From Avena insularis (taxonomy: Eukaryota > Streptophyta > Magnoliopsida > Poales > Poaceae), in the NCBI GenBank assembly GCA_023614405.1, contig JAJUPC010000041.1, positions 372,001-436,000 of the forward strand: a stretch of DNA of 64,000 nucleotides, given 5' to 3'. Position numbers and translations under genes: made by a program. Positions 33,013 through 42,999 of the stretch are shown here, one piece after another (position 1 is the first letter of the stretch; each line of letters begins with the position of its first letter). The notes below the pieces were generated by a model, which did not search any database, was not told where the DNA came from, and saw only the letters and a list, made by a program, of their open reading frames with translations.

Positions 33013-33253
33013 GAAAGTTACTTCTTGGTTTTAGGTACCTGTTTTTCAATGGGTCCTCTCATGTTAGTGACAAGGGTTTTGGGAACCCAAATAGATCAAG
33101 ATATGTAACTACCAAAGGGACCTACATAGCTAGCATGGACATCACCATAATACTCACAAAATAATTCATAGTTAGGATTATTAGCACCTGCAAAACCATT
33201 ATAGTTAGTCTTGTCATTAGTGGTGGTGCTTGTCTTTAGTGGAGCAGTTTTGC

Positions 33254-33287
33254 TCTCCTTCTTCTTCTTCTTCTTCTTCTTCTTCTT
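33254..33287. repeat. CTT microsatellite (poly-Lys on the minus strand)
   Basis: About eleven CTT triplets in the gag-protease junction of the Copia element. On the minus strand they would encode a run of about ten lysines (KTKKK...). Expected to be length-variable. Confidence 0.9.
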
Positions 33288-33462
33288 TGTCTTGGGAACA
33301 TAACCAAGACCCTATTTTCCATTGTTTGTCCTTTGCTTGCTAAGAACCTCATCTAGAACTTCTTTACCTTTATGTTGAGGTCCCTTTACAAGCTCTTCTT
33401 GTCCACAAGATGGAGTGGAGGTGCTGGGCATATCATACTTCTCCAATTGAGTTTGGAGCTGG

Positions 33463-34775
33463 TCATGAGACTAATTTAGAGTAGAGTTCACTCTCCAATG
33501 CCTTGTGAGCAATGTCAAGTTTCTCAAACTTCTCTGAGAGTCTAGCATAAGGAGCCCCAAATTCAATCTTTTCCTTCTTTAGTTTCTTTACCTTAGCAAG
33601 AGCATTATCATGTTCTTCACTGAGCTGAGAAACAACCTCTTCATGGGACTGCTCAATTGACTCGAGTTTCTCTTCCAAGGATACTCGAGCTTCCTCTTCT
33701 TCTTCTAACGCATTCATCAAGGAGGCTATCTCCAAGGCATCTTGTCTTTCAATTCTACCCTTTTCTTCGAAAAGAGCTTCGGAATGAGCAAGTTGACTCA
33801 TAAGAGCATCAAAGTGAAGTTTATGCTCACCTTGCAAGTTAGTGAAAAAATTGTCCAAAGCAATAACTTCTTATTTTATCTTAAGACTAGTATGATCATC
33901 CATATCCATATTTATGTTAGTCCTAGCAAATGAAGGAATAGAAGATGCTACCTCGAACCCTCTTGGCATAAGGCAAGTGACGTTGTTGTTGATGACGTTT
34001 TCGTTTGGAGAGTCGAAGAGTGATGACAGGGTAGATGTGGTGGCTATAGCAGCTACCTCATGAGAACTATCTTCATCCTGTTCGTCTTCACTTGCATAGG
34101 AATATTCTTCATGTGCCACCAAGACAATCTTGGGTTGCTTCTTGTAAGGACCATTCTTTTTGATAAATGGCTTCTTTTGAGGTGCCTTGGACTTTTCTTT
34201 AAGGATGAGCCTACCACCATTGTCTTCTCTATTTTGATATAGACATTCAGCCACAAAGTGTAACCTATCTCCACAATTGTAGAATGTTCTCAGTTTTGGG
34301 CCATTCTCTCTTCTTCCACTTGACCCATTCTTGCGCTCGAGTTCGGACTTGGCCTTGGCTGGATCCTTCCAAAAATTCCTTGCATAGAAAGCCATGTACT
34401 CACCATGAGAACGCTTGACTTCCTCGGGATAGCCCATGGAGACACCCTCGTATCCTCTTTCATCCTCATCTTGTTCAACAACATTTGCCTTTAGAGCAAC
34501 ATTGACTCCTTTTTGGATTCCAATAGCCCGGGCACGGGCATCTTCAGCATTCTTAGCTGCAACCTTGAATGACGCCATTTCTTGCATGGCTTCATTGGAA
34601 GTCATTTGATGGTAGTTGTGTATACCTTGCAAGCTCTTCAAGTCCGTTGGCTCAAATGGCATTAGAGCACTCACATATTTCCTTTTTATCCAAGAATCAT
34701 CAATGTGAGTGGCTCCATGTTTTCTAAAAGTTGTTGCAATTCCAAGCATCATCAATGTAGAGGAACGAGTAAACT
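33463..34775 (-). pseudogene. Copia gag (N-terminally truncated)
   Basis: Minus frame from the LTR junction: IDDSWIKRKYVSALMPFEP and LKSLQGIHNY belong to the gag UBN2-type region, then a zinc knuckle FYNCGDRLHFVAEC. The first Cys of the CX2CX4HX4C knuckle is Phe, so it lacks one ligand. A TAA at 33871-33873 interrupts the frame, which continues in phase with a coiled-coil (ALEEEEEARVSLEEKLES, LKKEKIEFGAPYARLSEKF) typical of Sirevirus gag C-termini. A frame change near 33465 precedes the Lys-rich segment. The first part of gag and its start codon are absent. Gag would form the particle that packages element RNA. Confidence 0.82.
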
Positions 34776-35866
34776 GTAATGGAGCACGCGGAGACACAAG
34801 ATTTGTTTTACCGCAATTCCTTCCTCGTTAAGGGAAGTACATATGCGTTGGAGGGGTGGGTGGTACTAAGACCACCACGCCACAATAGGCCTCACCCTGT
34901 TCTCCGATGGATCCCGCCACCAAAGGCCTGATCCACCTTTCCACTATAGGAACCCTTCAAGACGAGAACCCACTCCTTTACACAACTAGCTAGGCACAAC
35001 TCCACAACCAAATTGGAGGCTCCCGTAATGACAACAAGCTGCCACAAGAACAAGTTATCAATAACAAAACACAAGATCTAGATATTGACGAGAATACTAG
35101 ATCAGGGATTTCTCCAAGTGAATGGAGAGGAGTTGATGCGCTTGATTCGTGATGACAATGTAGGTTGTCTCCTCCTTCAATTCACCCAAAGATCAAAGCC
35201 TTCGGGTGGTTGAAGTGGGAGATCTAGAGAGAGAGCTCTTGCAATAGGTCTGCCCTTTTTCGAACGAATCTAGATCTCTGACCGAAGGGGGTGAAGGGGC
35301 TTTTATACCCCCTGTCCCAACTGAACCGTTGAAGCCTTTTGGGGCGGATTATCTGGCCCAAGTGAGGGCTGGATTATCCGGCCTGGGGAAAACTCCGCCC
35401 TAGACTCGGATTATACGACAACTAATCTGCCCCCAGTCAGAGCGACGCGCCGAGCCAGCCCTTGCTTGTCTCCTAGGGGCCGGATTATCCGACCCAGGGT
35501 GAGGGCCAGATTATCCGGTCGGGGGAAGAAAGTCTGCCCCACTTCGGATTTTCTAGGGGAAAATCTGCCCCCAGTCCGAGTGCCGTGCCATGCCTGTCCT
35601 TGATCGTCTCCTAGGGCCGGATTATCCGGTTAGGTGAAGAAAATTTGCCCCTTTTCAGATTTTCCGAGGGGAAGTCCGCCCCCAGACAGAGCGACGCACC
35701 CTGCCTGCCTTTGCCAAGTGAGCCAGGCCGGATTATCCAGCCCTTGGGGGGCAGATAATCCGACCCTCAAACACACAACTTTTCCCCTGCACTAGCGCAC
35801 ATGAGAAAACTCCATGGTATTGTTATCTAACAGGCAAAACACACGGAACCATGAAATGTTCTTTCA
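34758..35866 (-). repeat. 5' LTR of the Copia element, truncated (1109 bp)
   Basis: Homologous to 25253-26366. Its left edge at about 34758 (TAGAGGAACGAGTAAAC) directly abuts gag coding sequence (CCAAGCATCATCAATG). The R/U5 end, the PBS and the leader are therefore deleted. It carries the same set of CCGGATTATCCGG words (for example 35370, 35480, 35625). Confidence 0.88.
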
Positions 35867-37873
35867 GCCATGACACACACTTGTGGCAGATGTGGGCTCA
35901 TGCCAACATTTCATGGGCTATAGACCTCTCTTGGTTGTCTAGACACACCATCATCAACTTGTGCTTTTCTGACTCAACACTTGGCTAGCATGATCCCACC
36001 CACTTGATACATCTAAGTATAAGAGTGCTATATGACAAGCCATGACACAAACTAGTGGTATATGTGGGCCCATGCCAACATTGTATGGGATCTAGACCTA
36101 TATTATCTGTCTAGAAACACCTTCAGCAACTTGTGGTTGTATGAGTCATCACTTTGAAAACATGTTCCTATCAGGTTGATAGATCTAAGTATAACACTCT
36201 TGTGCCAAGACATGATGAGACACTGTGGCAAATGTGGGATCATGCCAACATTGGATGGGCTATAAACCTGTCTTGGTTGGCTAGAAACACCATCATCAAC
36301 TTAGTGGTTGTGTGAGTTAACACTTGGCCAACATGATCCCACCTAGTTTCTACATCTAAGTTTGAGAGTGCTATGCAAAGCCATGACACACACTTTTGGA
36401 AGATGTGGGCTCATGCCAATATTGCATGGACTATAGACCTCTCTTGGTTGTCTAGAAACACCGTCATCAACTTGTGCTTATATGACTAAACACTTGGCCA
36501 ACATGATCCCACCCACTTGATACATCTAAGTATAAGAGTGCAATATGCCATGCCATGACACAAACTAGTGGAAGATGTGGGCCCATGCATGCCAACATTG
36601 CATGGGATATAGACCTATATTATCTGTCTAGAAACACCTTCATCAAGTTGTGGTTGTATGAGTCATCCGTTGGACAACATGTTCCTATCAGGTTGATAGA
36701 TCTAAGTATAACACTTCTATGCCAAGACATGATGAGACACTTTGAGGAAAAACATGGCCCATGCCAACATTGCATGGGATATAAACCTCTCTTGGTTGGC
36801 TAGAAACACCATCATCAACTTAGTGGTTGTTTGAGTCAACACTTGGCCAACATGATCCCACCTAGTTGCTACATCTAAGTTTGAGAGTGCTATGCAAAGC
36901 CATGACACACACTTGTGTTAGATGTGGGCTCGTGCCAACATTGCATGGGCTATAGACCTCTCTTGGTTGTCTAGACACACCATCATCAACTTGTGCTTGT
37001 TTGACTCACCACTTGGCCAACATGATCCCACCCACTTGATACATCTATGTATAAGAGTGTAATATGCCAAGCCATGACACAAACTAGTGGCTGATGTGGG
37101 CCCATGCATGCCAACATTGCATGGGATCTAGACCTATATTATTTGTCTAGAAACACCTTCAGCAACTTGTGGTTGTATGAGTCATCACTTGGACACCATG
37201 TTCCTATCAGGTTGATAGATCTAAGTATGACACTTCTATGCCAAGACATGATGAGACACTTTGAGGCAAAAGTGGTCCCATGCCAACATTGCATGGGCTA
37301 TAAACATCTATTGGTTGGCTAGAAACACCATCATCAACTTAGTGGTTGTGTGAGTCAACACTTGGCCAACATGATCCCGCCTAGTTGCTTCATCTAAGTT
37401 TGATAGTGCTATGCAAAGCCATGACACACACTTGTGGCAGATGTGGGCTCATGCCAACATTGCATGGGCTATAGACCTCTCTTGGTTGTCTAGAAACACC
37501 ATCATCAACTGGTGCTTGTCTGACTCAACACTTTGCTAGCATGATCCCACCCACTTGATACGTCTAAGTATAAGAGTGCTATATGCCAAGCCAAGACACT
37601 AACTAGTGGCAGATGTCGGCCCATGCCAACATTGCATGGGATCTAGACCTATATTATCTATCTAGAAACACCTTCAGCAACTTGTGGTTGTATGAGTCAT
37701 CACTTGGACAACATGTTCCTATCTGGTTGATAGATCTAAGTATAAAACTCTTGTGCCAAGACATGATGAGGAACTTTGTGGAAAATGTGGGATCATGCAA
37801 ACATCGCATGGGCTATAAACCTCTCTTGGTTGGCTAGAAACACCATCATCAACTTAGGGGTTGTGTGAGTCAA
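35867..37873 (+). repeat. Satellite block 4 with trimeric higher-order repeat (515-519 bp)
   Basis: Monomers run A-B-C-A-B-C. A has TATATTATCTGTCTAGAAAC. B has CAACTTAGTGGTTGTGTGAG and GCTACATCTAAGTTTGAGAG. C has TTGGTTGTCTAGA, ACTTGTGCTT and CACAAACTAGTGG. The A-unit landmark AGACCTATATTAT begins at about 36094, 36611, 37130 and 37645, giving spacings of 517, 519 and 515. This is regular for almost four units and differs from the simple A-B dimer of block 1. Confidence 0.9.
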
Positions 37874-38063
37874 CACTACAACAGATGTGATATTTATTCA
37901 CAAAATGGCTTGTTGACAAAGTTGTGAACCGTCATATATTATCTTAATCATTGACGGTTTGGTTATGGCGTCAAGGATTAAGCGTAATGCACGACGGTTT
38001 AGTATTTTATCATTGTTATATCTTCATGGATTACTCTTCCGGGTGGTTTGTCAATGTAGGTGA
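37874..38063 (+). mobile_element. CACTA-like transposon end inserted in the satellite
   Basis: The satellite reads normally to GTGTGAGTCAA, then CACTACAACAGATGTGATAT appears where CACTTGGCCAAC is expected. CACTACAA is the usual start of plant CACTA elements. Subterminal GACGGTTT/AACCGTC words (about 37927, 37960, 37993) alternate in orientation, typical of TNPA-like binding repeats. I found no matching TGTAGTG end, so the extent to the right is unknown. Confidence 0.5.
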
Positions 38064-38239
38064 CAAAATTTTATCATGGTGCATTTAAATTGTCACTGAA
38101 AAGCACGCGGGGCCAAGTTGAAAGTAGGGGAAATAGTTTATCAAAAATAGTGAGGCAAATAAATTAAATGTAAAATATTGTCTGGCATGGGGTTTGAGCT
38201 CGTGACCATGAGTTGATTAGCGTTGCTTGAGCTACGGTA
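38064..38239 (+). repeat. Direct repeat flanking the zinc-finger gene, left copy
   Basis: Contains TGGTGCATTTAAAT, AAATGTAAAATATTGTC, GGTTTGAGCTCGTGACCA, AGTTGAT and TTGAGCTACGGTAGA. A similar stretch, in the same orientation, lies at about 40456-40594 beyond the gene. The copies differ at many bases and by an insertion of about 40 bp in this copy. Confidence 0.65.
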
Positions 38240-38697
38240 GATATAATGTTTTTGTCATGTAAAGTTGTTGATTATTTTTATGGTGGTTTAGTGCGTATTT
38301 GTTGGGCCGCATTTGTTTTGCAACGGCAGGACACTGTGGGCACCGTGCGTGTTAGAACCATGCAGTACCATAGGCATGTCAGAGGCGCACCATGCGTGTG
38401 TGAACTGTGTACTACCTTAGACATGTCCGCGGTGCACTGTGCGAGCGGTTTTTTAGAGCGAGCAGTTTTTTTGAGAGAGAACTATGCGAGCAGTTCCACG
38501 TGCGTACGCTGCAAAGCCGTACACGTGTTAACCGCGGGAGCACAAAACGTCAGTGGCTCACCATATGCCCATAACTCTCTCTGCCTTCCCATCATTCACT
38601 CCCTCACGCCACCGGTTCCAACTACCCTTCCCCACTCCTCTCTCTCCACCGAATAGGAAAAACCCTCTCCGCTTCCGCTCCCCTTCCCATTCTAGCA

Positions 38698-39848
38698 ATG
38701 GAGCACCCATCGGACGCTGTCGCTGTGGCAAAGTCGAAGGCCGCGAGGCTGGCCTTAGCCGCGGAAAGCGCAATGGCGGCTATCACAGCCGCAATGGAGG
38801 CCCTCGCCAAAGGACAGCCCATCGTCCCCTCCTCTGCTCCCACTGCTACCACTAGATGGCTCTACAATCTTGGCAAGGAGCCGCAAGAGGACGACGAGGA
38901 GGTCAAGCTCATCGTCATCCCCTCACCGCCGGCCTTCGACGAGAACATCATCGACGAGGAGGAGGAGGTAAGTTCCAACTAGTACATGATTAGGATTGGT
39001 TCCTAGGGTTTTCAATTAGTGTTAGATTCATTTTATATCTGTTACGACTGCTGCGTAATTAATGGATCTGTTGATTATTGCTAGCTAGTGTTCGATTATG
39101 GATATGTTCGATTAATATTTATGGATCTGTTTGTTGACACGCTCAATATGTTGTACATTATTTGTGTAACCATCTTATTAGTATGCCCACAAACAACTCC
39201 TGGTACATGTACTCGTTGTAACCGAAGCAATATCATTGAGAATTATATCGCAATTCTGCTCTATGGATTATTGTTTTGTTTTCATATCTGTGGATTAATG
39301 CTATCTTATTGGCCGACGGAATTGGATTATCTGCTTGAACCCCTAATTACTTTTTATTGTTGCTAGTTGTATGAGTGTTATCTGTTGCTTCCTTTGTTAG
39401 GCATTAAATTTGAGTTGAAGTTTCTACATATTTGCTTCACATGTGTATTTTGTATGTCTCAGGAGGCTACTGATGATGTTGACAGCGATGTCGACTCCTA
39501 TCATAGGAAGACCATGGTCACTCTAAAGATGCTGAAGGCGGGGACGTTCGATGCCTTCTGAGTGAATCATGGACTCATGCCATGAACCGCTGCCCCTTCT
39601 GCACAAGGAGCATCAAGATGGACTTCCAAAGCATCCTCCAGCATGCCGAAGGCTGTGGATCTGGCCATGTGAAGGTCGGTGAAACTGTCAATTTCCATGG
39701 CTTCCGGGCCAATCACATGGACTATGGACTCTTCCTCAGGGACAAACTGAATCGAGCTATCAAGCTCGGTCGTGTGCCTGCTCCCAGGCCCAAGCCACTA
39801 AAGGTTCCGGGTATGGGCAGCAAGAAGCAGATGAAGCAGAACCGATAG
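38698..39848 (+). CDS. Two-exon protein with XS-type zinc finger (one apparent missing base)
   Basis: Exon 1 (38698-38969) encodes MEHPSDAVAVAKSKAARLA, an Ala-rich helix, then a short RWLYNLGKEP block and an acidic end (DENIIDEEEE). A GTAAGT donor (38970) and TGTCTCAG acceptor (ending 39462) leave the frame intact. Exon 2 encodes EATDDVDSDVDSYHRKTMVT, KMLKAGTFDAF and then a TGA (39559). One base added near 39557 would continue the frame into LSESWTHAMNRCPFC. The downstream frame has C-x2-C ... QHAEGC and NHMDYGLFLRDKL, resembling the zf-XS finger of SGS3-type RNA-silencing proteins, and ends with a basic tail at 39848. I cannot name the family. A CT-rich leader (38575-38697) and plausible splice sites suggest a recently active gene. 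The missing base could be real or an assembly error. Confidence 0.6.
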
Positions 39849-40455
39849 CAACGGGACTGGAAGGAGGCGGCGAGGAGGCAGTGAATTAGTGATGTGCTGG
39901 TAGTGTGTGCTACTACTTCTTTAAGAAGCATGTTTGGTTGAACTATGATACTGTTGGCTGCTGAGCAGCGTTTGTGTTGAATCTTATCTTACCTAATTTA
40001 TGTTGAACCTTGCTATATTATTTGCCTGTTATGTTTCTAGATTGTAGATGTTTAATTATGTCTAGACTTGTTTTTGTACATGCTGGTGTCTGGTGGGATT
40101 TCATATTTGTGTAAGGGTACGGTCAAGGTAAATAGTTAAGCAATTGAGATATAGAAGCTGGTGGTATAGATTTCCTACAAGATTGGGAAAAGGAATGCAT
40201 GAGGTGATCCAGGCTCGAGATAGAGACAAAAAGTGGTGCATGGATTTGTTTCCAGAAGGAGACAAACAGAGAGAGAGAGTATGGAAGATGGTATAGATTT
40301 CCTTCCAGATTGGGCAAAAAGGAATGAATGAGGTGAGCCAGGCAGAGATAGAGATAGAAAGTGATCCATGGATTTGTTTCTAGAAGGAGACAGACATAGA
40401 GAAGATTCTCTAATTTGTTGCTCTTCTTTCCCTTTTTCTTATACTTTTTTATTTA
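39849..40455. other. 3' flank of the zinc-finger gene
   Basis: AT-rich downstream sequence, probably 3' untranslated at first (GTTTGTGTTGAATC, TTGTTTTTGTACATG). Between about 40150 and 40400 a segment of roughly 115 bases is partly duplicated (GTATAGATTTCCT.C..GATTGGG at 40162 and 40290; TCCATGGATTTGTTTC-like at 40237 and 40364). No further gene. Confidence 0.45.
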
Positions 40456-40594
40456 CAATTTTTTATCGTGGTGCATTTAAATATATTGTTACTAAAACAT
40501 TGAGGTAAAGAAATCAATAAAATGTAAAATATTATCGTATACTAGGTTTGAACTCATGACCACAAGTTGATGACTGCTGCTACCGCTATGCTAC
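40456..40594 (+). repeat. Direct repeat flanking the zinc-finger gene, right copy
   Basis: Partner of 38064-38239: GTGGTGCATTTAAAT, AAAATGTAAAATATT, GGTTTGAACTCATGACCA, AAGTTGATGACTGC, GCTATGCTACA. Both copies have the same orientation as the gene, so the gene lies between two direct copies of an unidentified repeat. Confidence 0.65.
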
Positions 40595-40854
40595 AATTGA
40601 GAGTGGACGGCTAGGGGGACATTTTTTCACATTTTCTCATTTTCATGCAAAGTATTTGCCTCACCGTGAACAAATTTGAAGGTTTCAAAAGATTTTGAAA
40701 ACTTCTCATTTTTTATGAAATTTACAAGGTTTGGTCAAACCAAGGTTGACCAGAGACTTTCGAGAGATTGCAAAAGCATCTGAAAAGTACAACTGCTATT
40801 ATTTGATCCCAGTGTGATGTACAACCACTTAAGCATGCAACTTGAAGGTCTCAA

Positions 40855-41040
40855 ATGTGGGCCCATGCCAACATTTCATGGGCTATAGACCTCTCTTGGT
40901 TGGCTAGAAAGTCCCTCGTCAACTAGAGGTTGTATGAGTCATCACTTGGATAACATGATCGTACCTAGTTGTTAGATGTAAGTAGGAGACTGGTATGACA
41001 TGACATGATGAGCCACTTGCCAACATTCCAAGTGAGTAGA
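40855..41040 (+). repeat. Satellite remnant (block 5)
   Basis: One complete and one partial monomer (AATGTGGGCCCATGCCAAC ... GACATGATGAGCCACTTG). The sequence then leaves the satellite. Further right, the 24-base word AATAATGATACACATAATGATGTA occurs twice, starting at 41053 and 41111, a 58-bp direct duplication outside the satellite. Confidence 0.85.
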
Positions 41041-41240
41041 CACTTTGTGGCCAATAATGATACACATAATGATGTATACATCATTGGGTTTGAAGGGAGT
41101 TGGAAGGCGCAATAATGATACACATAATGATGTATTAACTTGTCGTAACAATAATGTGCTCACATATGGCTGCGAAGTAGATAAATAATTGTTCCAAGAT
41201 AGCTACAAACGAATAAACATCGATCTTAATAAACAAGTAG

Positions 41241-42225
41241 CTAGATGATGTCGATGATAAACATGATGTTCAGGCCAACTAGTTTTTCGGTCCTAGAAGT
41301 GATGAGCAAGGCTTGTCCAACTTGGAGATCATCTTCTTTCCTATGGAACTCCCTCCAACCCTTTTTGTTGAATATGAGCCGGCCATCGTTTTCGATCTTG
41401 TAGGGAATGTTGATGACTTCAAAATCTCCAACTCGCAGCCCAACCAAGCCTTCCTCGAGAATGTTTAAGCAGCAAACAATTTTTTTAGGTAATTTCTGTG
41501 ATGCCGTCGAGGATGATGAAATGAAAAGAGTAACGATGTCAGACGATGTCCACAAGTTATGCACATATAAGGAGGCACAACATAATTTTAAATACAATGC
41601 AAAGATAACATACCATGTTGTGTTTTGCAAGGTTGGCGCGTGTTAAACGGGTTACTAATGGGACCCCAACAATAGTACTACCTGCACGTATAATATTTAA
41701 GAGGTGCAGATGCTCATCTTTGCTTAGTTCGCATACTTGGGAGATGATGGTAGAGTCATACGAGTCTTTCTCAGCACCTCTAAAATAGATAATACTGATA
41801 CTTGGTGTTTTCCCTCCCAACGAAAACACAATCATTTAATCTGCCCCACACACATGGTTCCGTCAAACAAATTATTTCCATCCGTCACCACCTATGCGGG
41901 TCAAAGACCTCTCTTTCACCACATCAACGTCATATGCATGCTCAAGTGCTAGAAAGCGCAGACTAGTCTTCTCTTCTACATATTCATTGAAGATCAACCT
42001 TGCAATGCATGGAATAATCTATGCACAATTAACCGGAATATACACACGTTTAAGAAAAAGAGAGAGCGCCGCCAACAATGGTTACAAAATAGCTATAGTG
42101 CATGGAAAATAGTTTGTTTCGTACCAATGAATCTTCAAACTCTTCATGCATAAACACATTAAATAATAACCCCGAGGTCAACGAGTTGCACACACTCTTG
42201 CATTTTCTGCACAACGCCATGTCTC
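41241..42225 (-). pseudogene. REM-type B3 domain gene 1, decayed
   Basis: Minus-strand exons: about 42222-42118 (MALCRKCKSVCNSL, FMHEEFEDSLV), a middle block, 41835-41614 and 41495-41241. Joining the last two at GTATGT/ATCACAG reads VTRLTRANLAKHN-M-KLPKKIV. It continues to GDFEVINIPYKIEND, LIFNKKGWREFHRKEDDLQV, a B3 DNA-binding domain. A preceding B3 C-terminus reads GGDGWK, stop, FV, stop, RNHVCGAD, stop, MIVFSLGG in one frame, so three stops kill the gene. The N-terminal C-x2-C motif plus tandem B3 domains is a layout of grass REM proteins, which bind DNA in reproductive tissues. A TATA-like TATATAGTGCATAAATA lies upstream (about 42485-42501). Confidence 0.7.
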
Positions 42226-42645
42226 CTAAAACAACAACATAATCATATAATTCCACTACACAAGTCATACACTAGTACACAATTGATATATTGTATACAT
42301 AATTCATCTATGCAATGAAATCAGAGCCTACAAATTTAATGTACAGATACGAGAAATAGGGAATCTAGGGCTCACGGATGGTGGCGGATCAATGTCACGG
42401 ACTAGGGCAGAGACGTCAGAAGAAGATGGGTGTGTGCAGCGGCGAGAGGAGAGGATATGCGCGGTGGTGGGACGAGTAAACCTATTTATGCACTATATAG
42501 GAAAGTAGTGTTGAGCCAGAAAGGCCGCCACCTGGTGCTTCCATCTGCAGACTATGGGCCGCCTTGTAGGCAGCTGACGAGTAGACCCAGCCCATACTTT
42601 TCTTTTCTTCTATTTGTCCCTATTTTGTTACTTCCGTACCTCATA

Positions 42646-42780
42646 ATTCCTCCGGTCCAAAATGAAGACATTTTAGTTTTGTAAAATGGAAGTATTTGTG
42701 TGTAGGTTCATTTTAGATTTCCAAAATGAATACATTCGTTTCACAAAACTAAAACGGCTTACAATTTGGAATGGAGGGGT
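42646..42780. mobile_element. Stowaway-type MITE
   Basis: Starts ATTCCTCCGGTCCAAAATG and ends with the inverted counterpart TTGGAATGGAGGGG. Inner parts pair (GAAGACATTTTAGTTTTG with CACAAAACTAAAACGGC). Flanking TA on both sides is consistent with the TA target preference. Lies upstream of B3 gene 1. Confidence 0.65.
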
Positions 42781-42999
42781 ATGTTGGAATGTAATTTGGA
42801 TAGTAACTTACTTGTATACATGGCATTTTGACATAATAATCGAGCATTCGCATACATATATGAACACGTGTCGTGTAGGCTTAAAAACATGAAACCAGTA
42901 TGACAAAAAAGTAAATAAGATAACATAATTCGGGTGTCCACTAATAGAGCAAGTGCAACATTTGATCACTATAGGGCATCATTAGGAAAACGGGGAACA

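Larger units (their letters stand above)
25103..35866 (-). mobile_element. Copia retrotransposon with Sirevirus-like features (10.76 kb)
   Basis: The element is bounded by TGAAATGG... (25103) and ...TTCTTTCA (35866), with a perfect 5-bp target duplication GCCAT (25098-25102 and 35867-35871). All coding is on the minus strand in order gag, protease, integrase, RT, RNase H, then an extra ORF: the Copia order plus a third gene. Several AGGGGGAG tracts, a coiled-coil gag C-terminus, repeated CCGG palindromes and the extra ORF fit the Sirevirus lineage. The 5' (right) LTR is joined directly to mid-gag, so about 150 bp of LTR, the PBS and the gag N-terminus are deleted. Every gene carries stops or frameshifts. 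Confidence 0.9.

Noticed and set aside
35867..37873. CRISPR-like regularly spaced repeats
   Set aside because: The spacing comes from a contiguous tandem satellite without unique spacers, in a plant genome.
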